Assembly: GCA_028673005.1 (NCBI GenBank)
Contig: CM054116.1
Span: 68,771,315-68,835,314, forward strand
Length of the DNA: 64,000 bases
Direction of reading: 5' to 3'
From: Tanypteryx hageni
Taxonomy: Eukaryota; Arthropoda; Insecta; Odonata; Petaluridae
Below, in pieces: positions 44,418 to 57,000 of the stretch (positions are counted from its first letter, which is position 1; the number at the start of each line of letters is the position of its first letter). Below the pieces are notes generated by a model, which was not told the DNA's origin, searched no databases, and saw nothing but the letters and a program-made list of their open reading frames with translations. The position numbers and the translations under genes were made by a program.

Positions 44418-44893
44418 CCCCTTCAGACCTGACTTTTATCTTTGGAAAAAACTGCTCAGTGGAATTATGCTAACTGGATTCAAAAGAAATAGAAAAAAGA
44501 AACTTGAAAAAATAACTATCTTAAGATGTTTTTAAATGTCCATTGCAACATGTTAAAACATCAAAAATCAACAAAAAGGGTACAAAATTACTTTATAATG
44601 AAACAAGAAGATTTCTTTATCTAAGTTCAAAGAAAATAATGTCCAAGTGTGATGTTTCGACGACAAAAACAAAAAAAGTAATTTCGCTTACTTGGAGCAA
44701 TTTTTTTTCAGTACTTGCCATCTTGTATTTAATGCCATTTAACTTCAACTAATCTACAATAGATGGCAATGAAAGTACCCAAAATGGATAAATTAGATGT
44801 CACACTAAATTCCCAGTGAGTTTTCAATACAACATAATGTGAAAGAATATTTGAAAGTAAGCTCAAAATTAATGTACACCAAGTCTGAAGGGG
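44418..44893. mobile_element. piggyBac-like MITE (476 bp)
   Basis: Flanked on both sides by TTAA (44414-44417, 44894-44897), the piggyBac target. Ends are CCCCTTCAGACCTG and, inward from the right, CCCCTTCAGACTTG. Non-coding interior. Confidence 0.8.
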
Positions 44894-44897
44894 TTAA

Positions 44898-45010
44898 AGC
44901 ACCCTGTATATGTTTTATAAATCCTGCCGCTCTACGACGAACTTTCTCCAACTGCTCCTCATATAGATCCAACGCACTACGTTGCGAAAATTCGTTCAAA
45001 TCCGGCCTCT
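44898..45010 (-). pseudogene. LINE reverse transcriptase C-terminal scrap
   Basis: The - strand reads ALDLYEEQLEKVRRRAAGFI, resembling the conserved LEKVQRRAARF block downstream of the LINE RT palm. The piggyBac-like MITE abuts it directly. Short and diverged. Confidence 0.45.
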
Positions 45011-47266
45011 TGAGCAAGAGCTCGCCATTTCCCTCCAAAGATTTATGGATTTTACCGAGATGGAGGGGATTGGAATTAAACAAAATGGGAGAGCTTATGG
45101 GAAAGGAATCAGCTGATTCATTGTTCCAACGGTGGAGAATAATACGAATTTTCCGCTGTGGCGCCCTTTGGTCGCCTTCCAAAAAACTCCCTCGAATTGT
45201 CTCTAACGTTTTCGTTAAAAATAAGCCCGCCCTAAATTTCGCTCCGTTTCATTAACTTGTCTAACTGTTGGCGATGCGAGTCCATTTCGCGACAAGGATT
45301 TGTGGCATTCAAGCGACATGTGGGAACATCAGCACTCTCCATCCGCCGCTGTAATATGAACACGCCCTACGATCCAGAAGAATCCTTAGAATTTAGTCAT
45401 TTCAGCTCACCCTTCGGTGTGACTGAACCAAGACTCGATAAAGGTCAGAAATACCCATTACATGCGCGGCTGCCTTTTAAAGGTATCGAATCGAGGATAT
45501 GGAGCAAATAGCACGCATTTTTCCCGACTTTAGACGTTCCAATTAAATTTAAATCTTTTATAAAATGGGAGACATTAAATTTTATAAATCTTGGGGCAAA
45601 AAACGACTTAAGCAAAATGTTAAAACAAGAACCTACACGCAAGTCAAACATTCGACAACTTCATGGTCACTAAACATAATAACGGTATAGTCTTTATTCC
45701 ATTGCCATGACTGGTTCATTCCAATAATTCGAGCCAAAACTTATTCAATATTTTCATCTTTTGCGAAAAACAATTAGATAATATACTCTTCCCAAAGGTA
45801 CAAAAGCACAACTAGCGTCAAAACCGCTAATACTAAAATAGATTGAGCCGTCCACCGCCGAGAGAAAAGGTAGGTAGCAATAGCTAGCTATCCCTATATT
45901 ATATTAAACGAAAAATCAATCTTATTCTATCATTGTGTGTGTGTGTATGATTTATGATGCGAATAACTCAAAGCGGTCAGCTCGATTTCAAGGAATCTTT
46001 TGCCAGATACTCGGAACGTCCCCTTGCAAGTTTTTAGCGGGCAACCGTCCATCATTGATTCATCATTTTATTATGTATCATGTAAATGAGTGCTGGATAT
46101 TTTTCGTTTGAATTTTTAAAATATTAAAAGCAGAGACACAAGCTCAGCCCTTGGACGCATTGACGCTAAATTAATAAATTACTTGATTTAGAAAGACTCC
46201 TTTCCTTACACCATACCATTAACCGGGTGTAATTAACTGCTGCTTCATTTTTATTTAATAACTTAATATTTTTCTGTGAATTCTACAAACTAATCCGCTG
46301 TAATTGGTCCCGTGCGGTAGGTAGGTCGACTAACAAATGAATGCATTAATCGATACAAAGACAATCAAATAGGCGCATACATTAGTCTCCATTATTTCGG
46401 ACTCGATTGATTTCCTTTTTCACGCCTGACACGTCGCTCCGATTCAACTTTCAAAGGAATCGAGAGAGAGAGAGAGAGATGAAGAGAGATAGAATGCAGG
46501 GAAAGCATGTGTCGACTCTTTCGACGAATCTCAGAAGTAAGCCCGTGTAAAAAAAAGAAGACCGTGAAAGAGAAAAAGAGAGAGAAATTAGCTTCCGGCC
46601 GATCGCCGATCCTCTCCTTGGCTGGAACAAGTGAACGCACGAGTCGCGCGTGACTGGGGAAAGCAGCGCATGAACTTGAAATAAATCAATCTTCAATCGG
46701 TCTGGAGAAAGGGAAGAGGTGGGGATGGGGAGGAAGAGAGAGGGGGACTCCGCGAGAAATTAAAACTCCCCCAAGTTGCACGAATGGATGTAAAAGGACG
46801 ACCGCCCCCCCCCCCCGTCCCCCGCCTTTCCAACGAGTTTCTAAAGCGAGAAAGAAATCTCCGACAATGGAAGACTTCCGATCCGATGCAGCAATCCACG
46901 AGATCCCGACGAATTCGAAACATTTCCGAGAAATGTCCTCCATCCGCTCTTGATTTCCGCCTGAAGTTTAAAAAGGAGATGCGTGTTAACGACCGGCAGT
47001 CATTATCGTGACTTTCCCTCGCGAACTTAGGCACTATGCCGACATCCGAAAGAAAATTTGTTATCCAGATCTGTGATCCTCAACCGGGGGGCCGCAAAAG
47101 GGTTTAAGGAAAATTTGAAAAACTTTAAGATCGGTAAACAATATTTAAAAACTATCAGAAGAAATTGCGAAAACTTAACATTTTCCCTAAATCAAACGTA
47201 ATAACTAAAGAAATTTTTAATATTTTGCTCTGTGATGTTTTAATAAACCGCTACTTTTAGTCAATA
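45011..47266. other. Non-coding DNA; microsatellites
   Basis: Contains a GT run near 45934, a GA run at 46462-46479 and a C run at 46806-46818. ATCCTCAACCGGGGGGCCGC at 47075 looks like the left end of another hAT-type element, but no partner end was found. Confidence 0.3.
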
Positions 47267-47274
47267 ATATAGAA

Positions 47275-47540
47275 CAGAGGTGGCCAAACTTACCCTCGGA
47301 GCCGCATACGATCATCTATAGAAGTCGAAGAGCCGCATGACACATTCATAAATTTATGAATAACAAAAGAAAACCTGTATCCGAAGCAATTCAGATATAA
47401 TGCATGATCCTTAGGCAACCACAAAACGTCTCAAGTCATGCTACGTCATTGTGTTATGCAGGGAAAAACGTTGATATGCTTCTGAATGAAAATTTAAAAG
47501 AGCCGCATATGGCTCGCGAGCCGCGGTTTGGCCACCCCTG
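47275..47540. mobile_element. hAT-type MITE (266 bp)
   Basis: Perfect 8-bp duplication ATATAGAA (47267-47274, 47541-47548). Ends CAGAGGTGGCCAAACT and, inward from the right, CAGGGGTGGCCAAACC. The GAGCCGC block is repeated near both ends. Non-coding. Confidence 0.85.
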
Positions 47541-48849
47541 ATATAGAATTTTCTCCTGTCTATATATTCATCTATTGATATATAGGTGGGCCGTGGAAAC
47601 TTGCTTGTACTTAGGTGGACCGCCCGTATTATCAAACACGTTGAGAAACGCTCATCTAGATATGAAAAAATATTGCACTGTGATATATATTTGCCGCGAA
47701 AAAATGCCTGCCTCGCGAGTAATTAAAATAATTTCTTCCCCGGTTATGAATACAGAATACCTTCTCGAGTAACGACAAATGGAAAATTATGCGATTAACA
47801 TGACAGTAAGAGTTTCTCTGCGGAATTCTTTAGAAACGCCGAATTTCATATTCGTAAAGAAAATGGTTCATTTGGCGTCTACATAAAATTTTAGTTATAA
47901 TCGGGACAGGTCTGACAGCAGGTGAAGGGAGCGATTTTGCAAAATCATATACAAGAAGTGACAGAAGAGAAAGGCAGGGACAGCGGTGGCGTACGACGTG
48001 GCAACGTTGTTGTTCAGTAACTGGCTGGGGCCCTTTTCGAGGGCTCCCCCACTAATATTTTCTAGGCTCTCGGAGCTCAAGTTAGACCACGCTGACTACA
48101 CCGGTAAAAATACGAGTCAAAGGTAATGTGTAAAAATATCGCAGATACGGAAAGATCAATAGGTGACTTCACTAAATGTTATGAGCCAACACCGGATGGT
48201 TCGAATATCGTTTCTGGCAAAAAAACGTGAAATATTTGCATGTTAAAGGCAATTACTTGATGGAAAGACGCTAAATATCAAGCGTGCTTAAAATGATCGG
48301 AGAACGTGAAGGACGCGACGAGTTGCAACACAGGAAAATTAGAGGGAAAGAGATAATATTCGACACTTGCAGACATTTCCATTCAAACATTTTCATAAAT
48401 TTTCCGAGTTAAAAACTGGAGAAATGGATTTGCAACATTATTGGAGAGCAAACCGGTTGAGAAAGATGGACTAACGAGACGGGCCGGCAAGTGAGCTGCT
48501 AAAGAAGGCGGCAAAAGTGCATGACGCGTGATGCATAAGTGGAACCTAACTTTCTACAGCTTAAAGAAGACATCAAGTTACACGGAAGAGAAATTTCAAA
48601 AAAATTATACTGGACGAGTAGATCCGTGGACACGTCGATTACTTGGGTTTAAAATAACCTCCACTAACCCAAAACTAAAGACAACTATAGAATGATAACA
48701 AATGGAATTATGCATTATAATTCTCCAAAACAAATTCCGATGAAATACAACCAGCAATACAGGAAACTGGCGTTTATTACTTTCGCAATGGCACTACCGT
48801 TTTCCCTTCAATTATAAAAACAACAAACATATAAGTAATTACGTTTCAA

Positions 48850-48950
48850 GACTACATCTACATGCTACTCTGCAATTCACAAATCTGGTGTGTGGCAGGG
48901 AGTGCAATGCACCGAGGCCTACCAACAATGTGAACAATCAAAGAAGACCA
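48850..48950 (+). repeat. Fragment of a widespread insect repeat (tentative)
   Basis: Contains CTACATCTACATGCTACTCT followed by GCAATTCACAAATCTGGTGTGTGGCAGGGAG. I recall this phrase as recurring in insect genomes as part of a retroposon, but cannot name the family here. It occurs once in this window. Confidence 0.35.
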
Positions 48951-50689
48951 TTTTCCAATTTAGAAAAACCAAGTTTATAATAATTATTTGACGCACAGAA
49001 TTTTCACGACAACAAAATTAGAATAAAAATAAATAAAAGAACGGAAAATACTGATAATTATAAAGTACGCTTAACGTTTTGTGTAGCGGGCGAGGAACGG
49101 TGCAGCCGGACCTAAGGCACATGCCTCAATCCGTCTCTACTATTCCAAAAGAAACGAAAGTGCACAAAAAAATCCTCCCAGTGGTTTATCCTTTCAAGTA
49201 TAGATCGAAATATTTACATTTTTAAAAATTCGGATACTTTCATCGATAAATGGATAAAACAAAAGAGTAAACTGCGTAGATAAAACGGCTGGCGAAAATC
49301 AAAATACGAGGAATGCGTCATTTGAAAAACCCATGACAAGAATGATAAAATAGAATAGAAAAACCTAAACGGTTGCAACTGGAACCACATCGACTGAAAG
49401 AGAAGAAAAAAATGACGCGCTTTCGCAGTGGTCAAACGTCAGGATTGCGAAAACACGGAGTAAGAGCAAAACGCACAGTACGGGGGCAATAGGTCCGTCT
49501 GCATGGCTGCCCCGCATTGTAGCGGCCAAACGGAGCGAAATATTTTGCGAGGAATTCCGGAAATGCTGTATGGAAGCTCGGATCCTGGAGAATTTTGCCT
49601 TTCGCTTGCGCAGTATTCTCGCGGCGGCGCCACTGCAGCCGAACGTGACCCGGCGAGAGGAGAGGGGCCGTTGAACCCTCGAGTTTAGCACAGAATCCCA
49701 GATCAAAAATATTTTATTTTTCCAGCGAATCCTTTTTTTAGATGAAAGCCGTGCAAAGGGAACCTTTGGTGCATATAGGGATAAGCCTCGAGAAAGATAA
49801 AAAAACACTTGAGCATGCTTAGGTCCTTGAGAAAACCAAATCAAATACCAAAGAAATGCAACTTGAAAGCAACATGAATGATTAAAACATTCCGAGAAAT
49901 TCTTTAACTTTTAACTAATGAGGTGAAGTTACGATCATATTATAACTTAAGTGCGGTTTCCCAGACCGCTATTCTTTGTAATTATTATTTATTCACTAGT
50001 TATATCTACAAAAGGAATTTCCGTGCTTAGCAATGTCATGAGGGTTAAGCGGAAGTTAAAAAAGTTAATATTTACTTCTAAAATGTAAACTATCGGAAGT
50101 AGCGAGGTGATTTGACACTCCTCGATATTTAAAAGGTTAATTTCGCTTAACACTACGACAATTTGACAGGAGGACATATTTATTTCTACATTTCTCTTTA
50201 AGTATTTTCTTTACATAAAATTTTTTAAATCATTTCTCACGATTTAGAAAAGTAGCCAACTGCTTCCGACAGATACCATTCCAACCGTTCGATTTATTTC
50301 AGATGACACCGTTTCCACTGATTGTGACAGCGAACCAATAACCAATAACAACACGGGAATCGCAAAAAACGCTGTCAAAAAGAAGTATGCGCGGCCATAT
50401 AAAGCCTTCCGTTACGCTGATAAGGCGAATATTGTGGATAGAGAGAATAATCGCTATTCGAGGAAGCTCACCTGACAGCAATCTCGCGAGGGACTGCTCC
50501 AATGAATAAACCAACCTAGGTTTTATCGGCATAACTAGAGAAAAAAACGCGCTTCAGGATAATTTATTTTCTCGCTTATCTACGGCCGCAGATTGATCCA
50601 TAAAATACAAGAAAGAAAACAATACGATCTTTATACGGGCGCTCTTCGTACGATCATAAACATGAATTAAATACTTCAACAAATACGTA

Positions 50690-51000
50690 AGCGGAACGGG
50701 TTCACTGCTGGCCTTACACGCAGCAGGACTCGGTTCGAATCCTGATGGAGGCCGGGTTTTTCAACCGGCACCGCCTCGACTTGTGTTTTGTGAGAAGGGC
50801 ACACAAGAACAGCACATTCCTTTCGAAAAGGACGTTAAGAAGGGTAGCAAGAGTAATGCCGGTACTGGGTTTCCCTCATCCCTTTCGTAAACGTGTAGAT
50901 AAGCATCAGAGGGTTGTAAATCAGGCTGCATTACTTTGCCATTGACTCCAAAGGATTTGTTCAAAGACTCAACCCGTCCAAAGACGGCCGAGAGTGAGTG
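50690..51000 (+). repeat. tRNA-derived SINE-like repeat, copy 2
   Basis: B-box GGTTCGAATCC at 50732-50742, then blocks shared with 33975-34160 (GGCCGGGTTTTTC, CTCGACTTGTGTTTTG, AAAGGACGTTAAG, ATGCCGGTACTGGGTTTCCC). Downstream is GACGGCCGAGAGTGAGTGAG. The A-box is weak. A tRNA-derived SINE fits best. Confidence 0.55.
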
Positions 51001-54000
51001 AGAAAAATACAGGATTCCTGATCAATATAATGTCTGTCACTAATAACAGTTAACCAAGAAAGAATTACCGCATTATAAAATGAAATTGGCCGCAAGATTC
51101 CTTGAATCCGCAAATATTAATTCAAAAGAGAATTATCGAGCCCGGCTTACGCCAATAATTTAATATTGGAAAAAATTTACCACATGACGAGCATCTACAT
51201 AACTTCTACAGCCAAAAGCGCCGAAAGTAAATAAATAATCTTTTCCTCTTTTAAACGATCTAATCTAGCAATACAATCGATCGAATTCGTTTGAAACGCG
51301 TCAGAACTTTGAGGAAACTAAGAGACGAAAGAAAAATAATATTTTCAAAGCCGACACCCGGATAAGATTACTCCGCAATGTGAAACATGAGGTCCTCCCT
51401 TGACCTCCCAAGTTAATTTTATTTTTCAAGTCCAACTACATCTAACAGCGGCTCGCTTTGTAGAGGAAACGATACGAGATGAGGCCGCCATCGAAAGTGA
51501 GCAATCCCGTGACCGTGAACTGATCACCGCAAACCAGTGAAGATTAGCATTTTCGATGCTTCGAACCATGTTTTGTCCACGCATTTCCGAAGTCGGGTTT
51601 TTTGACGCTGTAACGATGTTATTTCAAGGCTAGAATCGCGGTGGGGCTTCGCACGAGGTGAGGCGACGCGACAACATTCCGAAGGGTATTACGGATTAAG
51701 ATTCAAATAATTTCGAGGGAATGTCACGAAGAGCCACGCGCGGATTCCGCGACAACCTCCAACTGCTCCGAAGCCTATTGTCCGAACGGACGACAAACAG
51801 ATTTCGATGTTCCGGAAATATGGGCACAAAAGAGACAACAAAGACGCGCACGAAATCTCCGACGTCGCTGTTTTCAAGAGGAAAAAAGTGAGAGCTAAAA
51901 ACGGCGAGTTACCGATTTGGCCAAATTGTAACCACAAATAATCAAGATTCTTGCGCTCCTTCGGGGGATAAAAGTATGTTTTTTACGAGATAAAAAAAAA
52001 TTCGCGGCACCCGCCAGTCGAGAGTAATGGTGATCGATCAAATTCCCTTAAAAATCCTTTTGCCGGCGTATTGAAACAGTAAAGGAAAAAACGACCGTAA
52101 TTTTTTGAGTCTATGAAAATAGCAGAATTGCAAAATAGGTTTAGTCTCAAAACGTCACCAGGAGGCACACACGTGGCGACATCTAGGTTGCAATTCTGTT
52201 TCAATAAATTAATACTTTCCACGATATCTAAGCCATTGCGCTCTCATTTACACGCGGCTCTCTTATAACATGGGGAGCGCTTCCTGAAAAAGTGCCGTGT
52301 AATGTGAATCCGTGTTATGATAACCTGGCTCTACATAGTAAAAGGGGGTTGCGGCGTTCCTTACCAAAAATTCCCAAACCTCTTTGATGCCCGTATACGT
52401 ACAAATAGTGTGTTGTTACATAAGCGTAGACACTTTGGCCTTCCAACATCTCTCTTCCTGACTCTGCAATCTAGAAACCCGCACTCAAAGTAAAAAAATG
52501 CGAACCATTATCCGCATAGTAAGGATTTTTGGTATTACACAACAATCCGTTTCGTAGACAATCAGTGTTATAGGAGGGCCAGTAGTACTGTTGTGTGTTA
52601 TGAAACTATACAAAGTTAAGGATAATTAGATGAACCCAATTTTTTATCATAGAAACACGACAGTTTGTCTTATTTCCCTAGAGTTTGCAGATAACAACGA
52701 CCATTTCAATACCATTTTACATCCTATTTCAACGACAAACGAGTTCGAAAGATTTAAAAAAAAAGGATTCGTATATCACATCTACATAAACACAGGTGTC
52801 AAAACCAGGGTAAACGCTCTGAGTCCGCAACAACGAAACATATCCTTGAACGATAAAGTAGCCGTAATAAACAATCGCGCGGTGAAAAGATACCGCATCA
52901 CCTGCTGCAGATGTAACGAAGAATGCCGCAGCGGATTGAAATACCCGAGATCAAGCCCCAGAACGGGGGTCGTTAGCACGGAAACCCACCGGAGAACAAA
53001 AAATAACGAGCTGGGTCGATCGTTTTCGAACGTCTACAAAGTACAGGGCGAAAGGAGACTTGCAACTGCGATTCCGCGTCGGGATAATGCACCTTAGGTT
53101 CTATCCGACGGGTAGGCGTGTGCGCGCATACACAATGCGAGGGACCAATAAAAAAAGACGCGACGAAAAGGAATCGATCGACCTTAACGTGACCGCAATT
53201 TCGTCGTTCCGTTTACGAACACCGAATCGATTTAACCTTATCCTACCCCAGACAAACCGCACACAAAAAGAGGACCGACTGTTTTAGATTGATAATCGCA
53301 ATTTCTCAAAGACGTCATTGGCTCGCAGACGTAAACCTCGAAAATTGGTCGAACCGTTCCAGACGGTAGGAGGGGGGGGGGGGGAAACAAACCGCGGAAA
53401 AATGAATGCGGATTGCCGTATTTACCCGAATACCACGCGCACTTTTTTTACTGAAATTTTCACATCGAAAAAATCATTTGTGCGACGCATTCGAGACTTT
53501 TTTGGTATCAAAAAGTCCTGATCGCGTCGAGATATCAAATACCACCTTAAAAATAGATCGCACAACGACCTATGAAGAATTTTTTTGGCTCTTCAGAAGT
53601 ATTTTATTGGATTGCGAAAGCAACATTTTTACATTCTTTCGCAAATTGCGAACGCGCGCCATAGCTTGGCAAACTTTTAAATCTCTTACTTAGTGGTATT
53701 AATGTTTACTGAAAAGGCATTGTTCTTGTGTTGCAGAGAGACAACTACCCAAATGCACTGGCCAAGGGCGAAGCATAGTGTATTTCAATCCAACGACTTG
53801 ACAACTAATGTGAATAATATTGCAATTTTAACAACTTCAGCTCAATAAATTCGATTTTAGACTTTTTAAAATGCGCGTTTCAAGAAATGGGGTGTCTTAT
53901 TCGGGGGCGCGTGGTACTTAGATAAACACTGTAAATAAAACACCGCAATTCCTTCCCAATCCTCACCACCTCGAGGTGCCGATAAGATCGGCGAGATCTC

Positions 54001-57000
54001 AATTCCGTACCGAGGAGGGTGCGCGCGCCACAACCCGAGTAGTAACGCGACTCCGTTCCTTCGCAACTCGCCGTCTCGTTCCACCTTGTTACGCGACGAC
54101 GCTTTGGCTGCGCTGACTCGGGAAGGGGCGGATAAACTTTCTCCCGCAACAACCGCAATTGCAGTCGTTTGTCGAATCTCCGCGACTCGCAAAGCGAAAC
54201 CGATCGTGACCGCACGAGTACATCGCATCCGCCCCGACGCGTAACAGTACACAGCTTTAAAAAGATGATCCAAACACGATCGCAAATAACTCGTTTTCCC
54301 TAGATAAGGTGCGCACAGCGATAGGCGATCAACGGTCGGGCGGGAAAAAATGCACCCCGTAACCTCTTTTTAACATATTCCAGAAAAAAAACACACGAAA
54401 ACATACATCGTTACCGTTTGCGATAGCGGAGAACCCGAGTTGGAATTGCTTATCCAAACATTGCGCAAAGAAAACAAAACCGAGAACGACAAAAACCAAC
54501 AAGGACTCCCCCCCCCCTACCACCTGTTTAACTTTAAAATTCGAAAAATTATTATTATTGATCAATATAATAATTTAAAGCAAATGTGTGTCGTAACGTC
54601 CGCTTTCTCCTCTGGACCACCTGACACGTCCGTTCGGACGTTAACACGCCTGGGACACAACCTCCCGAATAAGACGACGTCAACCTTCGATCCGATATCA
54701 CGCGGCCACCATTCGCAAAATCTGATTAATTCGCACGTCCTTCGCGTCGCCTTATGCGCGAGATATCCCGTCGCGAGTATGCGCTCTGCTCCCAAGAGAC
54801 AACCATAACACGACTCCGAGAGGGTCCTGAAAAGAACCTTGCCGTGGGATGAGAGGATATCGGGTGTCTCGCGGCAGCAAACACGAGAGGAATGAGAGAG
54901 AGAGAGAGAGAGAGAGAGACGCCCTCGAGAGGGTCTCCAACGGAACCCGCCCTTTACACTGCGGAGGAAGCAAGGATCCTACGTTAAAAATCTCACGAGT
55001 GCCGAGGCATTTCTTTATTCAACGAAGAAATTCAGACGGCGAAAACACCCGGATGACTGTGGGAGTTTATAGATTTACATGGTAAGGTTTTTTTTTAAAT
55101 TAACGGATGATTAGCAGTTCGGCAGACGGCGTCATTCTGGGATCGCGGTATTAATGTAGCTGGCGCCCACGACTCCACCTTGGATGGCGCTGCCCACGGA
55201 ATGCACCTGTTCAAGGACAGTTTTTTTGGTTAATCCGATCGCTTTTTGATACGGACGGTGCAGACGGCGCAATTTTTTAGTATTTTTTCCGATGAATTAA
55301 CTCATAAATGATCGCGATGGTATAAGCGTAGGAGGGAAAGTGATCAAACATCTCTTATCCTCTGGCGCCATAATAATCACGTGCTCTCATCCAAAACGCC
55401 CAGATTAAAACACCGAACGAACTACAACTTCCATTGGTACTCTATTTTCATTAATCACGGGGGATGGGGATGGAACTTTTACCATATTTTAAAAGTTTTT
55501 GGCGTGATATTCCTCGTATATATAATCTCCGAGCTGGAAAAATTGAAAACTCAGATCGCCAAAACACTGTTCTCCGTAAAATTTAAATATTTCACTATTA
55601 ATATAAAACCATATAATATTTTTTATTTATTAAAAAAGTACTAACTACCCAACATCAAAAATGCTGGCGTGATTAAGAAGTCGAGGAGAACACGTCCGAT
55701 TTTAGATCAACTTCATTAAAAATTAAAATACCTTAAAATCCTCATAAAATTGAGGGAGAATTTCTCTAAATCTATCTTTATTAACTTGATATTTCTTAAT
55801 AATGATCCATGAAAAAGGAGACCTTAATCCGTAGGGGAAAGCTCATGACTTTGAAGGAGTTTCATTCCAAGGACATTTATCTTGAACTCCTGAGAGTGCA
55901 ATCAAATACTTAACAAAGCTAGCCGCGGCGTTCAATTTTTTTACGTTCGCTAATAGCAAGGAGCAACTAAATCGCCCTTGATCTAATACCTCTCGGTCTA
56001 ATAAGGGCGCGGGATACTAAACGATCATCTATCGGTTAGCGCCTGTCAGTGGTCTCGCGCTATTTAATTTAAACAAACAACATGACCAACGGCTAAATGC
56101 GATTTCAGGAAGGCTACGACTCAAACATACGGGATAATAATTATGCTTGGTTGCGGTAGAATTTACTTTTCAGAAAGCCCAACACATACACGTATCCAAT
56201 TCGTAACCTAACAGTTTACCGTAATATTTAAAGTCGTAAATTTAAGCCTAAAGCAATAACGAAACTTTTCCCTAGCAGATAATCATTGTTTTCCGAATAG
56301 CCGCTCCATATAAAAATGCTATATTTTACAAAAAAGCGATAAAAGTTGAAACTCATTTTCAGTCTTTCAAAACGGACATAAACACGTTCAGAATTATCAA
56401 GCGAAACAACTTTTCCGGTAAAAACGTTTTCGAAATTTTTTGAAGACGCATTTAGATAAATTTATGAGTGCGAGATTAACACTTCCTGGCTCAGAGCATC
56501 GATAAAACTATAATTTATGAAAAAGATAGAACGAGAAAAAGACAGAATGAGAAAAATATAGCACAATGTATGTCCATACATATTCCTCAGAAATCTGTAC
56601 AACCTTAGTTCCTATTTACAAAATTATTAGCCTATATAACAAATATGATTTATTATACAAGATAAAAATTAAAAATCAATTTTAAAATCTACCTCAAAAG
56701 TAGTTATAGGGCTGTTTACTAATGCATTTATAGCCGTTTTAGGTTATGAATCAATTAGGTAGCTGGCCAATATGACAATGTACAGCATTTGGGCAAACTC
56801 GTACTTAGGTACTCGTAAGTACGACAGTTAATATTTCTTGTAAACAAAGCTTCCGCGACAAATAATTTATGCGTTGGTTCCTTTGTAAGAATATTTACAA
56901 AAAACTAATTGAGCGCAAGCGGCGTACTATCAAAGAGCGTTATACACTCCATACTAAGATTTCCTTAAGGTTATCCCGATCTCACTTAAACAGGCACTCT

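Noticed and set aside
52630..53097. 155-codon + strand frame with several Cys (CCRCNEEC)
   Set aside because: The Cys cluster is isolated, there is no zinc-finger spacing that continues, and no flanking coding evidence; taken as chance.
53866..54285. GC-rich - strand frames of 111 and 139 codons
   Set aside because: Two overlapping frames are open together, which reflects low AT content, and neither shows a domain or splice context.
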